In this document: piece by piece, positions 51,718 to 62,051 of the stretch | Layout: each line of letters starts with the position of its first letter | How positions within the stretch are numbered: position 1 is the stretch's first letter | NCBI RefSeq assembly: GCF_043951865.1 | Contig: NZ_JBINJF010000015.1 | Span: forward strand, 1 to 64,000 | Direction: 5' to 3' | DNA length: 64,000 nt | From: JAMQKA01 sp043951865 | GTDB lineage: Bacteria > Bacteroidota > Rhodothermia > Balneolales > Balneolaceae | Made by a program: the position numbers and the translations under genes | The notes under the pieces: generated by a model | What the model was told of the DNA's origin: nothing | Database searches by the model: none | The model's input: only the letters and a program-made list of their open reading frames with translations

Positions 51718-53106
51718 ATGTCACAAAATCATTCGGTAATTTTGTCAACTATTCTTTTGCTCGCTGCTATGACCTATTTTTCGGGATGTGCCGCGCAACG
51801 GGAAACGGTCACTCTCCCGGTTGATGCGCCCGGTTCTTTCTCTCAGACCGGGACCCCTCAACTGCCCGAGAGGTGGTGGACCTCTTTTGAGGATGAAAAG
51901 CTCAATACCATGATTGATACGGCGCTGACCACTAATTTTGGCTTAAAAACCGCCTGGCAGCGGCTCCGCGCCTCCCAGGCGGTGGTCAACCGTGAATCTT
52001 CTGCCCTCTTTCCGGATCTCGAGGCAACCGCACAGGGAGAAGTAACCGACGGTGCGACAAGCGGTCCCCCAGGCGAAAATATCGGGCTTGGCCTCAGCTC
52101 CGTTTACGAGGTCGACCTCTGGGGGCGCATACGCTCCAGCGTGGAAGCCGAAGAATTTCGCGCCGAAGCCTCATTCACCGATTACCAGGCTGCCGCCCTG
52201 TCCCTGTCGGCAGAGATCGTCAACACGTGGTACCGGCTTGTGGAGGCACATAGTCAGCGGAGCCTGGTTGAACAACAGATCGAGACCAACCGGCAAGTGC
52301 TGGAACTGCTGGAAAATCGCCTGGGAACCGGCCAGATACAGGGAGTGGACATTATACGCCAGCGGCAGCTTCTGGAGTCGACAATCGAACAACGCACGTA
52401 CGCGGAAGCTGACATTCAGGTGCTGGAACATCAACTGGCCGTATTACTGGGCCGTTCTCCCCAGGCTCAACAGGTCACCGTCCCCGACAGCTTGCCGGAA
52501 CTTCCTCCCCTGCCAGACACCGGCATCCCGACAAACCTGGTGCGACAGCGTCCTGATGTACAAAGCGCCTTTTACCGCCTCCAGGCGGCCGATCGCGATC
52601 TGGCTTCCGCAATCAGCAATCAATATCCGCGACTGACTCTTTCCGCCTCTGTTTCCACCGCTGCTGATAACGCCGGGAATCTCTTTGAAGACTGGGCGCT
52701 TTCGTTCGCAGGAAACCTGGTGGCTCCCCTCCTGTATGGAGGAGAACTCAGTGCCGAGGTCGATCGCGTGGAAGCGGTAAAGCAGCAACGATTATATGAG
52801 TACGGGCAAACGGTCCTAACTGCATTTCGGGAGGTGGAAGACGCGCTGGTCCTGGAACAGCAACAGTCTGAAAGTATCGACCACATTGAAGAACAAGTCA
52901 CCCTAGCCCGCGATGCTTATGAACAGCTTCGTCTGCAGTACCTGAATGGTACCAGTAACTATCTGGATGTTCTCACGGCCCTGGATGAAGTTCAGCAGTT
53001 GCGCCGGGATCTTATTTCCGCAAGACTGGCACGAATAGAGTACCGGATTGGCCTGTACCGGGCGCTTGCGGGTTCATTTGAAACAGCTCGTGAGAGCGGA
53101 AATTAA
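51718..53106 (+). CDS. Outer-membrane channel lipoprotein of RND pump (OprM/NodT family)
   Basis: A 462-residue TolC-like outer-membrane factor. A lipobox FSGC is at about residues 21-24. The family start PERWWTSFEDEKLNTMIDTALTTNFGL, the repeated LGLSSVYEVDLWGRI, and the matching second-half YPRLTLSASVSTAADN with GNLVAPLLYGGEL are typical of NodT/OprM proteins. GGAGG lies just upstream of the ATG. It forms the exit duct for the adaptor and permease encoded next. Confidence 0.93.
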   Translation: MSQNHSVILSTILLLAAMTYFSGCAAQRETVTLPVDAPGSFSQTGTPQLPERWWTSFEDEKLNTMIDTALTTNFGLKTAWQRLRASQAVVNRESSALFPDLEATAQGEVTDGATSGPPGENIGLGLSSVYEVDLWGRIRSSVEAEEFRAEASFTDYQAAALSLSAEIVNTWYRLVEAHSQRSLVEQQIETNRQVLELLENRLGTGQIQGVDIIRQRQLLESTIEQRTYAEADIQVLEHQLAVLLGRSPQAQQVTVPDSLPELPPLPDTGIPTNLVRQRPDVQSAFYRLQAADRDLASAISNQYPRLTLSASVSTAADNAGNLFEDWALSFAGNLVAPLLYGGELSAEVDRVEAVKQQRLYEYGQTVLTAFREVEDALVLEQQQSESIDHIEEQVTLARDAYEQLRLQYLNGTSNYLDVLTALDEVQQLRRDLISARLARIEYRIGLYRALAGSFETARESGN

Positions 53107-53196
53107 TCGCAATAATCCATCAATTGCAATGAAGCTGGGTCTCCAATCGATCTTTTAAATTCCGAGATCCGCCTCAAAATCAACGAACACGCTCAC

Positions 53197-54402
53197 ATGC
53201 ATTGGAAAAAAACATTACTCATCTGTTGTGCAATCCTGCTTTTTGGAGGAGCGGCAACTACACTGATTTTCTCCACCGAGCCCACGGCCCAGCGTACTGG
53301 TGCCACCCAGCAGACCGCCATGCTCGTTGATGTCATCGAGGTTCAGCGGGGGACTTATGAACCGACCATCAGAGCCATGGGCACTGTAATGCCCTCTCAG
53401 GATATCACGTTAAGTCCCCGCGTGAGTGGCCAGGTTATGGAGCGTTCACCCAACTTTACCCCCGGTGGATATGTAGAAAAGGGGGAAACGCTGCTCCAGC
53501 TCGATCCCTCCGATTACGAGAACACCCTTCAGCAGCGCGAAAGCGACCTCAGCCAGGCTATGTCAGACCTGAAAATTGAGATGGGTCGTCAAAATGTGGC
53601 GCAACAGGATTACCAGCTACTCAGCGATACGCTCTCGGAAGAAAACAGAGAGCTTGTGCTCCGGGAACCCCAGCTGGAGGCCGCACGGTCTGAAGTTCAG
53701 TCGGCGCGCGCCGCTGTTCAACAGGCAGAACTGGACCTGGAACGGACAACGATCAAGGCACCCTTCGACGCCCATATCCTGAGCCGTAATGTAAATGTGG
53801 GCTCGCAGGTTGCCCCCGGCGACAACCTGGGGCGCCTCGTTGGCTTAGATACCTACTGGGTGGAGGCCACGGTTCCGTTGTCTCAACTCCGGTGGCTCTC
53901 CTTTCCATCTGACCGGGATCAGGGTTCAGAAGTCAGGATTATAAATAGAACGGCCTGGGATGAAGGAGAATACCGCCTGGGACACTTATTCCGACTGGTG
54001 GGCTCGCTGGAAAATAAAACACGCATGGCGCGCGTGCTGATAACGGTCCGCGATCCCCAGTCATACCAGACCGGCAATACCGGTCTGCCCCGGCTGATAA
54101 TCGGTTCCTTTGTGGAATCGAATATCAAGGCTGATGCGATCGCCAACGTGTTCCGCCTAAACCGGGACTACCTGCGTCAAAACGATACCGTGTGGGTAAT
54201 GGAGGATGGTGAGCTGAGCATACGTGATGTTGACATCGTCTTCAGGGATGCCGAATACGCCTATATCAGGGGCGGCCTCAACGAGCAGGACCAGGTGGTG
54301 ACAACGAATCTTTCAACCGTAACTGATGGCGCTCCCCTGCGCCTCCAGGGTTCCGGCGACAGTGAAACAGAACAGGATTCCGTACAAACGGATATCCAGT
54401 AA
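53197..54402 (+). CDS. RND efflux periplasmic adaptor (MFP)
   Basis: A 401-residue membrane-fusion protein. An N-terminal membrane anchor covers about 5-25. A barrel-sandwich hybrid (GTVMPSQDITLSPRVSGQVMERSPNF, GGYVEKGETLLQLDPSDYENTL) flanks a coiled-coil hairpin at about 115-185, with LERTTIKAPFDAHILSRNVNVGSQVAPGDNLGRLV closing it. A beta-barrel domain follows. It is the central gene of the pump operon, 90 bases after the channel gene and 41 bases before the permease. Confidence 0.95.
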   Translation: MHWKKTLLICCAILLFGGAATTLIFSTEPTAQRTGATQQTAMLVDVIEVQRGTYEPTIRAMGTVMPSQDITLSPRVSGQVMERSPNFTPGGYVEKGETLLQLDPSDYENTLQQRESDLSQAMSDLKIEMGRQNVAQQDYQLLSDTLSEENRELVLREPQLEAARSEVQSARAAVQQAELDLERTTIKAPFDAHILSRNVNVGSQVAPGDNLGRLVGLDTYWVEATVPLSQLRWLSFPSDRDQGSEVRIINRTAWDEGEYRLGHLFRLVGSLENKTRMARVLITVRDPQSYQTGNTGLPRLIIGSFVESNIKADAIANVFRLNRDYLRQNDTVWVMEDGELSIRDVDIVFRDAEYAYIRGGLNEQDQVVTTNLSTVTDGAPLRLQGSGDSETEQDSVQTDIQ

Positions 54403-54443
54403 CACCGGGATTAAAATGCAATCTTCATGAAGGTTCAGGATAA

Positions 54444-57400
54444 ATGAGCAATTCTGATTCACATACCAACCGGGATTCCGACTATTCGGGACCGATAGCC
54501 TATATGGCGCGTAATCCTATTGCTGCCAACCTCTTGATGATTATCTTGATCGGCGGCGGCATCTGGACGATGTTCAATATCCAGAAAGAGGTTTTCCCGC
54601 AGTACCAGCTGGATATGGTGGAAGTGAGTGTCGTCTATCCGGGAGCCGCCCCCGCTGAAGTTGAACAGGGAATTTTACGGCCCGTGGAAGAAGCGATACG
54701 GGGTGTACAGGGCATTAAGGAGGTCACCTCCAGTGCCGATGAGGGTTCGGGCGAAGTGATGATTGAACTGGTTGCGGGAACCGACCGAATGAAGACGTTC
54801 CAGGATATCGACCAGGCCGTGAACCGCATACGAACTTTTCCCGATGATATTGAAGAGCCGGAAGTACGGCTGCAGTCAAACCAGCAGGAAGTGATGACCA
54901 TCGGGCTGTACGGCGATGCGGATATCTGGACCCTCCGCAAACTGGCCGAAAATGTGCGCGACCAGATGCTGAGCACCCCGGAGATCACTCAGGTTGAAAT
55001 CGGGAATGTACCCGATTATGTCACCCACGTGGAAATTCCCCGAAACCGGCTCCGGGAGTACGATCTCACGCTGCAGGATGTGGCCGACATTATCGCCAGC
55101 TCCAGCGAGGATATCCCCGCCGGGGCGGTGGAAACCAACGCCGGTGAAATTCTCTTGCGCATGCAGGAACGCAAACAGTGGGCAGAAGACTACGGCACTA
55201 TTGAAGTGATCTCCTCCGATATGGGCAGCAACCTGACGCTGGCAGACCTGGCCAAAATTACGGACGGATTTGAGGAGACGGGATTCCACGGGGAGTTCAA
55301 CCGGCAGCCGTCCATCGATCTTGAAATTTACCGGATCGGGGAGCAGTCTCCCCTGGAGATTGCCGCTGCCGTTCGGACTGTCCTGGAGGAGGCCGAACCC
55401 TCCTTTCCCCCGGGCGTCCAATACCGCATTGACAGCAGCAGCGCCCAGGACTACAGCGAACGCCTCTCCCTGCTTACGGAAAACGGCGTTATCGCGATCC
55501 TGATCGTCATATTCATCCTGGCCCTGTTCCTTGAATACCGGCTGGCATTCTGGGTCATGATGGGGATGACGATCTCTTTTATCGGCGGACTGCTTTTCCT
55601 GCCGGTCATTGGGCTGAGCATCAACATGATATCGATGTTCGGATTCCTGGTGGTGCTGGGCATTGTGGTCGATGACGCGATTGTGGTTGGCGAAAATGTA
55701 TATGAGTACCGTCAGAAGGGGCTGAGTTTCCTCGATGCCGCCATAGAGGGAGCAAAAGATATCGGCAAGCCGGTTACGTTCAGTATCTTTACCAATATTG
55801 TCGCCTTTATCCCCCTGTTGTTCATCCCCGGCACAACCGGTAAATACTGGTGGCCCCTGCCTGCGGTGGTTATCGTTGTGCTGGCCGTCTCCCTGTTTGA
55901 AGCCCTGTTTATACTGCCTGCCCACCTGGCACACAGTTCAACAGAAGAGAGCAGGTTCAAACTCGGGAAAACCCTGCATCGCTGGCAACAGTCATTTGCA
56001 GATCGCTTTAACCGGTTTATCGATACCTACTACCGTTCATTCCTGGAGCTCAGTCTCCGCAACCGCTACATCACGTTAAGCACCGCCATCGCCCTGCTCG
56101 TGGTGGTCGGTGGCTATGGCTACAGCGATCACATGGGCATGGTGATGATGCCCGAGGTCTCCGCCGACGAAATCGAGGCGGGAGCAAGTCTGCCGGTCGG
56201 TACAACCCCGGCACAGGCTGCACTGGTCGCCGAGGAGATCACCAACTCCACCCACCAGATGTTTGAGGAGCACAACCTTTTTGAGGTGGCAGAGGGTATC
56301 AAAACCAACGTGCGGGGACAAAGCTTTATCGATGTTGAAATTGTGATGAAACCGCCCGGGGAGCGCGACATGACGGCCCAGCAGCTTATTGAACTCTGGC
56401 GGAACCAGATCGGTGACATTGAGGGACTCGACCAGATCACCTTTGAAGCTGAGCGGGGGCCTGCGGGCTACCTGCCGGATATCAGTGTGGACCTGAGTCA
56501 TTCCGACATCGAGGTACTGGAGGCGGCCAGCGAGGCTTTCATGCAACAGGTTGAATCTTTTGAGGAAACCCGCGATGTCAGTGACAACTACAATCGCGGC
56601 AAGACGCAGTTTGATTTCAAACTCCTGCCCGAAGGGCGCAAACTCGGGTTGACGCCGGCCGATGTCGGAGAACAGCTGCGAAATTCATTTTACGGCGCCC
56701 TTGCCATGCGCCAGCTGCGGGGTACAAACGAGATTGAAGTTCGCGTAAAGCTGCCTAAACAGCAGCGCGAGGACATCTACCACCTGGAGGACCTGGTCAT
56801 CAAAACGCCGGCAGGGACTGACGTCCCCCTGATGGATGTGGTTGAAGTTGAGGAGGGTCAGGCGTTCACCACCATCAACCGCAGGGATGGACGCCGGGTG
56901 GTATCGGTCAGTATGGATGCTGAACCGGCCAATGCAGTAAGCCGGGTACTGGCCTCCATACAGTCGGAGGTGCTCCCCCAGCTGCGGCAGGACTTCCCGG
57001 GCATTACCTGGAGTTTTGAGGGAAGCCAGGCCGAGATGCGCGAATCCACGCAGGCCCTGTGGGGAGGATTTGCCCTGGCTATGATTGTGATCTACGCACT
57101 GCTTGCCATCGCATTCAGCAGCTACCTGCAGCCGCTCATTGTCATGGGTGCAATTCCCTTCGGCATTGTAGGAGCTGTAATCGGGCATATCCTGCTGGGC
57201 TACGACCTTTCACTGGTCAGCCTGATGGGGGTCATCGCACTCTCGGGGGTTGTACTGAACGACTCCCTGATCATGATCGATTATGCAAACAAGAAGCGGG
57301 CGGACCTGTCGGTCTTCGATGCCATTCACGAAGCCGGGCTAAGACGCTTCAGGCCCATTATCCTGACCACGTTTACCACCTTTGGCGGGCTTACCCCGAT

Positions 57401-57554
57401 TATCCTGGAGACCTCCCGGCAGGCGTATCACCTGATACCGATGGCGATATCCCTCGGCTTTGGAATTGTGTTTGCCACCTCTATTATTCTCGTAATCGTA
57501 CCCTGCCTGTACCTTATTCTCGAAGATGTGTTGGCCCAGTTCAAAACGGCCTGA
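54444..57554 (+). CDS. RND-family efflux permease (HAE1 type)
   Basis: A 1036-residue inner-membrane proton-driven exporter with 12 predicted membrane helices and two large periplasmic loops. Marks are MARNPIAANLLMIILIGGGIWTMFNIQKEVFPQ, the first-half helix bundle with VLGIVVDDAIVVGENV (paired Asp for proton transfer), and the second-half LMGVIALSGVVLNDSLIMIDYAN and GLRRFRPIILTTFTTFGGLTPI. Length is normal. Together with the two upstream genes it makes a complete tripartite pump. The substrate cannot be told; drugs, bile-like or lipophilic compounds are usual. Confidence 0.96.
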   Translation: MSNSDSHTNRDSDYSGPIAYMARNPIAANLLMIILIGGGIWTMFNIQKEVFPQYQLDMVEVSVVYPGAAPAEVEQGILRPVEEAIRGVQGIKEVTSSADEGSGEVMIELVAGTDRMKTFQDIDQAVNRIRTFPDDIEEPEVRLQSNQQEVMTIGLYGDADIWTLRKLAENVRDQMLSTPEITQVEIGNVPDYVTHVEIPRNRLREYDLTLQDVADIIASSSEDIPAGAVETNAGEILLRMQERKQWAEDYGTIEVISSDMGSNLTLADLAKITDGFEETGFHGEFNRQPSIDLEIYRIGEQSPLEIAAAVRTVLEEAEPSFPPGVQYRIDSSSAQDYSERLSLLTENGVIAILIVIFILALFLEYRLAFWVMMGMTISFIGGLLFLPVIGLSINMISMFGFLVVLGIVVDDAIVVGENVYEYRQKGLSFLDAAIEGAKDIGKPVTFSIFTNIVAFIPLLFIPGTTGKYWWPLPAVVIVVLAVSLFEALFILPAHLAHSSTEESRFKLGKTLHRWQQSFADRFNRFIDTYYRSFLELSLRNRYITLSTAIALLVVVGGYGYSDHMGMVMMPEVSADEIEAGASLPVGTTPAQAALVAEEITNSTHQMFEEHNLFEVAEGIKTNVRGQSFIDVEIVMKPPGERDMTAQQLIELWRNQIGDIEGLDQITFEAERGPAGYLPDISVDLSHSDIEVLEAASEAFMQQVESFEETRDVSDNYNRGKTQFDFKLLPEGRKLGLTPADVGEQLRNSFYGALAMRQLRGTNEIEVRVKLPKQQREDIYHLEDLVIKTPAGTDVPLMDVVEVEEGQAFTTINRRDGRRVVSVSMDAEPANAVSRVLASIQSEVLPQLRQDFPGITWSFEGSQAEMRESTQALWGGFALAMIVIYALLAIAFSSYLQPLIVMGAIPFGIVGAVIGHILLGYDLSLVSLMGVIALSGVVLNDSLIMIDYANKKRADLSVFDAIHEAGLRRFRPIILTTFTTFGGLTPIILETSRQAYHLIPMAISLGFGIVFATSIILVIVPCLYLILEDVLAQFKTA

Positions 57555-57572
57555 AATAAATGGGAATAGACC

Positions 57573-58496
57573 CTACTCATCGGCTGCAGCGGGTTCTTTC
57601 GCTGCAGCTATCTGTTCGCTGTTTTCTTCCTTCTCCTTGACAGCACGGGCCTGCTCGGCGGGACTGGCAAATAAGATCCACAAATACTCCTTCCACCCGG
57701 AGGCTTCTTTAATATCCTTCCAGATATCGATAAATTCGTGGAATACTAGGTACACCGGGTTATACGATTCGGGCGGTTTCGTTATGCCGTAATTCGGCGT
57801 ATTCAGCTCGGGTTGAAACGTACCGAACATTCGGTCCCATATAATAAATGTAGAGCCGTAGTTTTTGTCCAGATAGTGATCATCCTTGGCATGGTGCACG
57901 CGATGGTGAGAAGGGGTTGTAAAAATAAACTCAATGGGCCGCGGCAGCTTGTCAATCATTTCAGTATGAATCCAGAACTGGTAAAGCACCGCAATCTGGT
58001 GACAGATAAAAAAGACCACCGGATGAAAACCCGCCATTGCCACAGGCAGAAAAAAGATCACTTTGAAACCCTGAACCCAGGAAAGACGAAAAGAAACGGA
58101 AAAATTATACTGCTCGGAAGAGTGATGAGGGACATGCGTTGCCCACCAGATCCGCTGTTCGTGGGCAATGCGGTGCGCCCAGTACCGGCAAAAATCCAAA
58201 AACACAAAACAGAGCGGGTAAGACCACCAGGTATGCGGTACACGCCAGGGCATCATGTTATAGAAAAAGAGTATCAGCCCAAAGATACTTACCTTGGTGA
58301 GAGAGCTGACAATGATATTGCCGATGCCGATCGCCGTGGAAGCCCAAAAATCTTTTGTATCATACCGATCCTTCTTTTGGTAATAACTTATACCCCATTC
58401 GAGAAACACGAGGGCAAACATTACCGGGGCTGCATAAATAATGATGGGCGGCAGGCCCATGTTCATAAGTTCTTCTAGAGTAATCAGTTCTGGCAT
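57573..58496 (-). CDS. Sterol desaturase/fatty acid hydroxylase family protein
   Basis: A 307-residue di-iron membrane enzyme with the conserved histidine clusters HRIAHE (H108, H112), HVPHHSSE (H121, H124, H125), HTEMID and HRVHHAKDDHYLDKNYG. Four or more membrane helices surround them. The family hydroxylates or desaturates lipids such as fatty acids, sterols and carotenoids. The C-terminal 30 residues are Ala/Glu/Lys-rich and encode a GCTGCAGCG/CGCTGCAGC hairpin at about 57583-57608. It is convergent with the RND permease, 18 bases away. Substrate unknown. Confidence 0.92.
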   Translation of the reverse strand: MPELITLEELMNMGLPPIIIYAAPVMFALVFLEWGISYYQKKDRYDTKDFWASTAIGIGNIIVSSLTKVSIFGLILFFYNMMPWRVPHTWWSYPLCFVFLDFCRYWAHRIAHEQRIWWATHVPHHSSEQYNFSVSFRLSWVQGFKVIFFLPVAMAGFHPVVFFICHQIAVLYQFWIHTEMIDKLPRPIEFIFTTPSHHRVHHAKDDHYLDKNYGSTFIIWDRMFGTFQPELNTPNYGITKPPESYNPVYLVFHEFIDIWKDIKEASGWKEYLWILFASPAEQARAVKEKEENSEQIAAAKEPAAADE

Positions 58497-58767
58497 ATGA
58501 CTTTAAAAAATTTTATCAGAGGCGTCGTAAAATCACCGTTTTACCGGGCTCTCCGGGTATTCGAAAATTCTCAATAATTATCCGGGAATGCGATTCTGCA
58601 TCCGACCAGGGATTGGCCTGAACAAACCACCGGAGATCAACGCCCTCTGTCACAAGAGTTAAAGAGGACTAAAGCTATCAGTTATAATTATGAATCAAAA
58701 AATTTAATTCCGTGGAATTTACCTGACAGGTTGCAGTGTTAATAAAACCAATTATTAAGATTAAAAC

Positions 58768-59547
58768 ATGACTATGAAAAATTTTTTACCTGTTATCGGT
58801 ATCCTCCTTTTGATTTTGCCGGTTACAACAGCAGCACAAAACGCTGATGAGGACCCACGGGCCCGCGAAATATTTGAGGAGGTCGACCAGCGCCGCGAGC
58901 GGATTGATTACGAGACGGCCGACATGCAGATGATTATCTACGATGCCCGGGGTCGCACCCGCAACCGGCAGATTCAGTCTTTCAGTTACAACAGGAATAA
59001 AACAAGTCGATCCCTGCTGGTTTTTGAGGAGCCCGCCAACGTCAGGGGAACGGCCTTTCTCACTCTCAGTGAAGGAAGCGATGAAGTCCAGAAACTCTAC
59101 CTGCCGGCCCTCCAGCGTATCAAAATCATTTCGGCTTCAGAACAGGGTGACCGGTTTATGGGCAGCGATTTCACCTACGAGGACCTGGGAGACCGCCAGC
59201 CGGAAGATTACCGATTCCAGATGCATGCGGAAACAGATACCTCCTACGTACTGCGCGCCGAGAAAAGGGATCAAAGTCAATATGCCTGGCTTTATTTCCA
59301 TGTAGATCCTGATCGCTACGTGGTAGAGAAGATTGAATATTTCAATGCACAAGGCGACATGATCAAGCGGCTGGAGGCCACCGGTCATGAGCAGGTCCTG
59401 GAGGGAGTCTGGCAGGCTAGTGCCATGGTGATGCATGACCTGGCGGAAAATCGGAAAACCGAGCTCCGCTGGAGCGACCGCACCATCGGAACTCCGATAC
59501 CGGAATGGAGATTTACCGATCGGGGATTGCGGCGCGGAATAAACTGA
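58768..59547 (+). CDS. LolA-like outer-membrane lipoprotein-sorting protein
   Basis: A 259-residue periplasmic protein of the LolA-like class often encoded near RND or MMPL-type exporters. The signal peptide covers about residues 4-23 (ending TTAAQN). Family features are the N-terminal helix, a beta-half-barrel with GRTRNRQIQSFSYNRNKTSRSLLVFEEPANVRGTAFLTL, LYLPALQRIKII, GSDFTYEDLGDR and HVDPDRYVVEKIEYFNAQGDMIK. It would bind lipid in a hydrophobic cup. It is divergent from the desaturase-family gene over a 270-base gap. Confidence 0.85.
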   Translation: MTMKNFLPVIGILLLILPVTTAAQNADEDPRAREIFEEVDQRRERIDYETADMQMIIYDARGRTRNRQIQSFSYNRNKTSRSLLVFEEPANVRGTAFLTLSEGSDEVQKLYLPALQRIKIISASEQGDRFMGSDFTYEDLGDRQPEDYRFQMHAETDTSYVLRAEKRDQSQYAWLYFHVDPDRYVVEKIEYFNAQGDMIKRLEATGHEQVLEGVWQASAMVMHDLAENRKTELRWSDRTIGTPIPEWRFTDRGLRRGIN

Positions 59548-59585
59548 ACGAGCGGTAATTGAAAATATATGCCCCCGGCTCACTT

Positions 59586-60581
59586 TTAATCTGCTTTTTT
59601 AAGCTCCTTACCGGCGGGTTTAACCGTTAGAACCGGCATATCCACGTGCTGGGCCACTTTTTCAGTTGTGGAACCGAGAAAGAAGTGGGCAAGTCCGCTG
59701 TGCCCGTGTGTGGTCATAACGATCAGGTCGGCATTGTCCGGGGCATAATTTTCAATTTCATAATGGGCTGAAAGCCCTTTTGCTATAACGGTATTCAGCT
59801 GTATGGCTTTAGGATTTACTCCCTCTGTTATTAAAATCTGATCCTCAAATTCCCGGTCGCCCCGCTGTACGGTAATCCCATCCTGGCCGGTCTCAGAAAG
59901 GTATTCAGTCAATTTCTCAAGGATGGCTTGGTAGAGGTCAGACTCTTCGGTATTGCCGGGATTTCGTTCCAGGCTTTCCGACAAGGTTCCGTAGAGCTCC
60001 AACACATGGAAGAGCGTGATCCGGGCACCGTAGGTATCAGCGAGGGCCAGCGCCACCGGCAGGCATGCAAATGAAAGCGAAGATGCATCTGTTGGCAGCA
60101 ATATATTTTTAATGCCCTCCGGTTTCAGGCGGTTATCAACCGTAAATACCGGTACCGCGGAGTAACGGATCACTTTTTCGGTAATGCTACCGCGCAGCAG
60201 ATCTGAACTGTGCTCCCCCCTTGCTGCCATTACAACAAGATCATAGCCGTTATCCGAGGCGAACTCCGCTATCGCTTTCGATGGTTTCCGCTCAATTCGC
60301 ACGAGCGCATCGCCCTTGTTTTCCTCCTTCAGATAATCCGCCATAAATCCCTTCAGGCGGTGCTGCGCCCCATCCTTGACATGAGGATACAGGTCTTCAT
60401 CAAAATTCAGGGGAACTCCCAGTTTGTTAATACTTTCGCTAAAATATTTCAGCGTGGGCACAATATGTATCATATCTACCCGTGCCCCGAACTTTGACGC
60501 CAGTTCCTGAGCATGGGTATAAGCAGAAATCGCCTCGTCAGAAAAATCGGTGGGCACTAATATTTTTTTAATCTCCATCAT
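59586..60581 (-). CDS. Tandem universal stress protein (two UspA domains)
   Basis: A 331-residue protein with two UspA domains. The first spans residues 2-153 (KKILVPTDFSDEAISAYTHAQELASKFGARVDMIHIV, VVMAARGEHSSDLLRGSITEKVIRYSAVPVFTV). The second spans about 158-325 (KNILLPTDASSLSFACLPVALALADTYGARITLFHVLE, IVMTTHGHSGLAHFFLGSTTEKVAQHVDMPVLTVKP). Both domains carry the G-2x-G-9x-S/T-like ATP-binding signature, so it probably binds ATP. A second possible start is one codon inside. Stress or energy-related role inferred from family. Confidence 0.95.
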   Translation of the reverse strand: MMEIKKILVPTDFSDEAISAYTHAQELASKFGARVDMIHIVPTLKYFSESINKLGVPLNFDEDLYPHVKDGAQHRLKGFMADYLKEENKGDALVRIERKPSKAIAEFASDNGYDLVVMAARGEHSSDLLRGSITEKVIRYSAVPVFTVDNRLKPEGIKNILLPTDASSLSFACLPVALALADTYGARITLFHVLELYGTLSESLERNPGNTEESDLYQAILEKLTEYLSETGQDGITVQRGDREFEDQILITEGVNPKAIQLNTVIAKGLSAHYEIENYAPDNADLIVMTTHGHSGLAHFFLGSTTEKVAQHVDMPVLTVKPAGKELKKAD

Positions 60582-60731
60582 GGTAATCTCCCTTTTGGAT
60601 CAACACTTGAATTTACAGATGCATATACGCGAAGTTCTTCATCAATTGGTCATTTTTTCAGTACAACAAAAAGTAACATACAAATATGAATTTACGATCA
60701 ATTTTTAAAATTGGTCGTACGAGAATACAGC

Positions 60732-61895
60732 CTATTCCAACTCTGTTGACCGCAGGTAGTCAAGTCCCCCAACCATGGCCAGACCAATTATCATGCCGAT
60801 AATGCCACTCCAAAAATGTTGGGTGCCGGCGTCTTCCCTCGTCAGGTACGGGATGTAGGGGGTCGTCTTGATCATTTTCTGCTTTATCGTCTGGATTTCA
60901 ACCCGTTTCTCCGGGCCGTCGGTCTTTACTGGTCCCAGCCGCTCGTATTCCGGCCGGTTTTTATCGGGACCATGCTCTCGCAATGTTTCTGCCCGTGGAT
61001 GGTCGTAATCCACAATTTCTGTTTTCCGTACCGTTTCGTGGTATGTACGGTCTTGATACGGCCAGATAACGTAAAGCGACCCGATCAAAAAACCGATAAG
61101 CACTGCCAGGGTAAAACCGTAATAACGGTCCAGCAGCCAGGAAAGCAGCCGCGAAAACAGGGCCAGTCCTACTGCCGCGCCTGCAAAAAAGGTGAGCAAT
61201 ACCAGTACCGGTTCCAGTGATTCGCCCAATGCCGCCACCTGCGACAGGATGTAGTCGTACTTGCGGAGTATAAGCAGAAGATATGAGCCAGAAATGCCGG
61301 GCAGAATCATGGCACATATGGCAATGGAGCCGCTAAAAAAAACGAACAGGCTCGTTTCCGGCGTATCGGTGGGTACCAGCGTCACCACCCAGAACCCGAC
61401 CAGCGTTCCGAACAGGATAAACAGACCATGCCTCCAATCCAGGGCGTCTATCACTTTTACGAGAATATAGATTGATCCCACGATAAGCCCGAAAAAGAGT
61501 CCGAAAATCAACTCCGGTTTTGTGAACATGTAGACTTGCAGTGGTACCACGCGGGTAAAGAAGATGATGGCCAGGACAATGCCACTGAACAGCATAAACA
61601 AGAATTTCCAGTGCACCACCTGGAACGCCGCCTGCCAGCGGAAGGTCAACAAACGGGTGAGAAACCGGGTATTGGCACTTTTAATAGCATTGATCAGGCG
61701 CTCATAAATACCCAGGATAAGGGCCAGAGTCCCCCCGCTCACGCCGGGTACGATATCCGCGGAGCCCATCAAAAAACCCTTGACAAGCAGGAGCGGCCAC
61801 TCTTTCCATGATGTGGATTCTAAGTCTGTATTTTCTGTTGCAGGCGACGTCTGAGTTTCTTCTTCTCCAACCACAATGTTAGTAACAACGACCAA
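60732..61895 (-). CDS. DUF368 membrane protein, PopT-like undecaprenyl-phosphate transporter
   Basis: A 387-residue membrane protein of the DUF368 family, whose members were recently identified as undecaprenyl-phosphate translocases (PopT) that recycle the lipid carrier for cell-wall and capsule synthesis. Signatures are KGFLMGSADIVPGVSGGTLALILGIYERL and GSIAICAMILPGISGSYLLLILRKYDYIL, two inverted half-sites. An insertion of about 80 hydrophilic residues (roughly 285-360, rich in Arg, Glu and Pro) separates the last two helices, which looks longer than usual. The neighbouring genes do not explain the function. Confidence 0.88.
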   Translation of the reverse strand: MVVVTNIVVGEEETQTSPATENTDLESTSWKEWPLLLVKGFLMGSADIVPGVSGGTLALILGIYERLINAIKSANTRFLTRLLTFRWQAAFQVVHWKFLFMLFSGIVLAIIFFTRVVPLQVYMFTKPELIFGLFFGLIVGSIYILVKVIDALDWRHGLFILFGTLVGFWVVTLVPTDTPETSLFVFFSGSIAICAMILPGISGSYLLLILRKYDYILSQVAALGESLEPVLVLLTFFAGAAVGLALFSRLLSWLLDRYYGFTLAVLIGFLIGSLYVIWPYQDRTYHETVRKTEIVDYDHPRAETLREHGPDKNRPEYERLGPVKTDGPEKRVEIQTIKQKMIKTTPYIPYLTREDAGTQHFWSGIIGMIIGLAMVGGLDYLRSTELE

Positions 61896-62051
61896 TGAAC
61901 AGGTGCCGGTTATTCATTGCTCCGGTTTCCGATTAACGTAAATATTCAATAATGGCGGTGGTAAGTTATCAAGATATGCGTAATACGCAACACCAAATTA
62001 AACCCTGAAAAAGATGGCAGGCAACCAGCTGTTCTCATCACTGATCCCCGC

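Noticed and set aside
57583..57608. Terminator between the RND permease and desaturase-family genes
   Set aside because: The stem is perfect, but it lies inside the desaturase-family coding sequence and no T-run follows on either strand.
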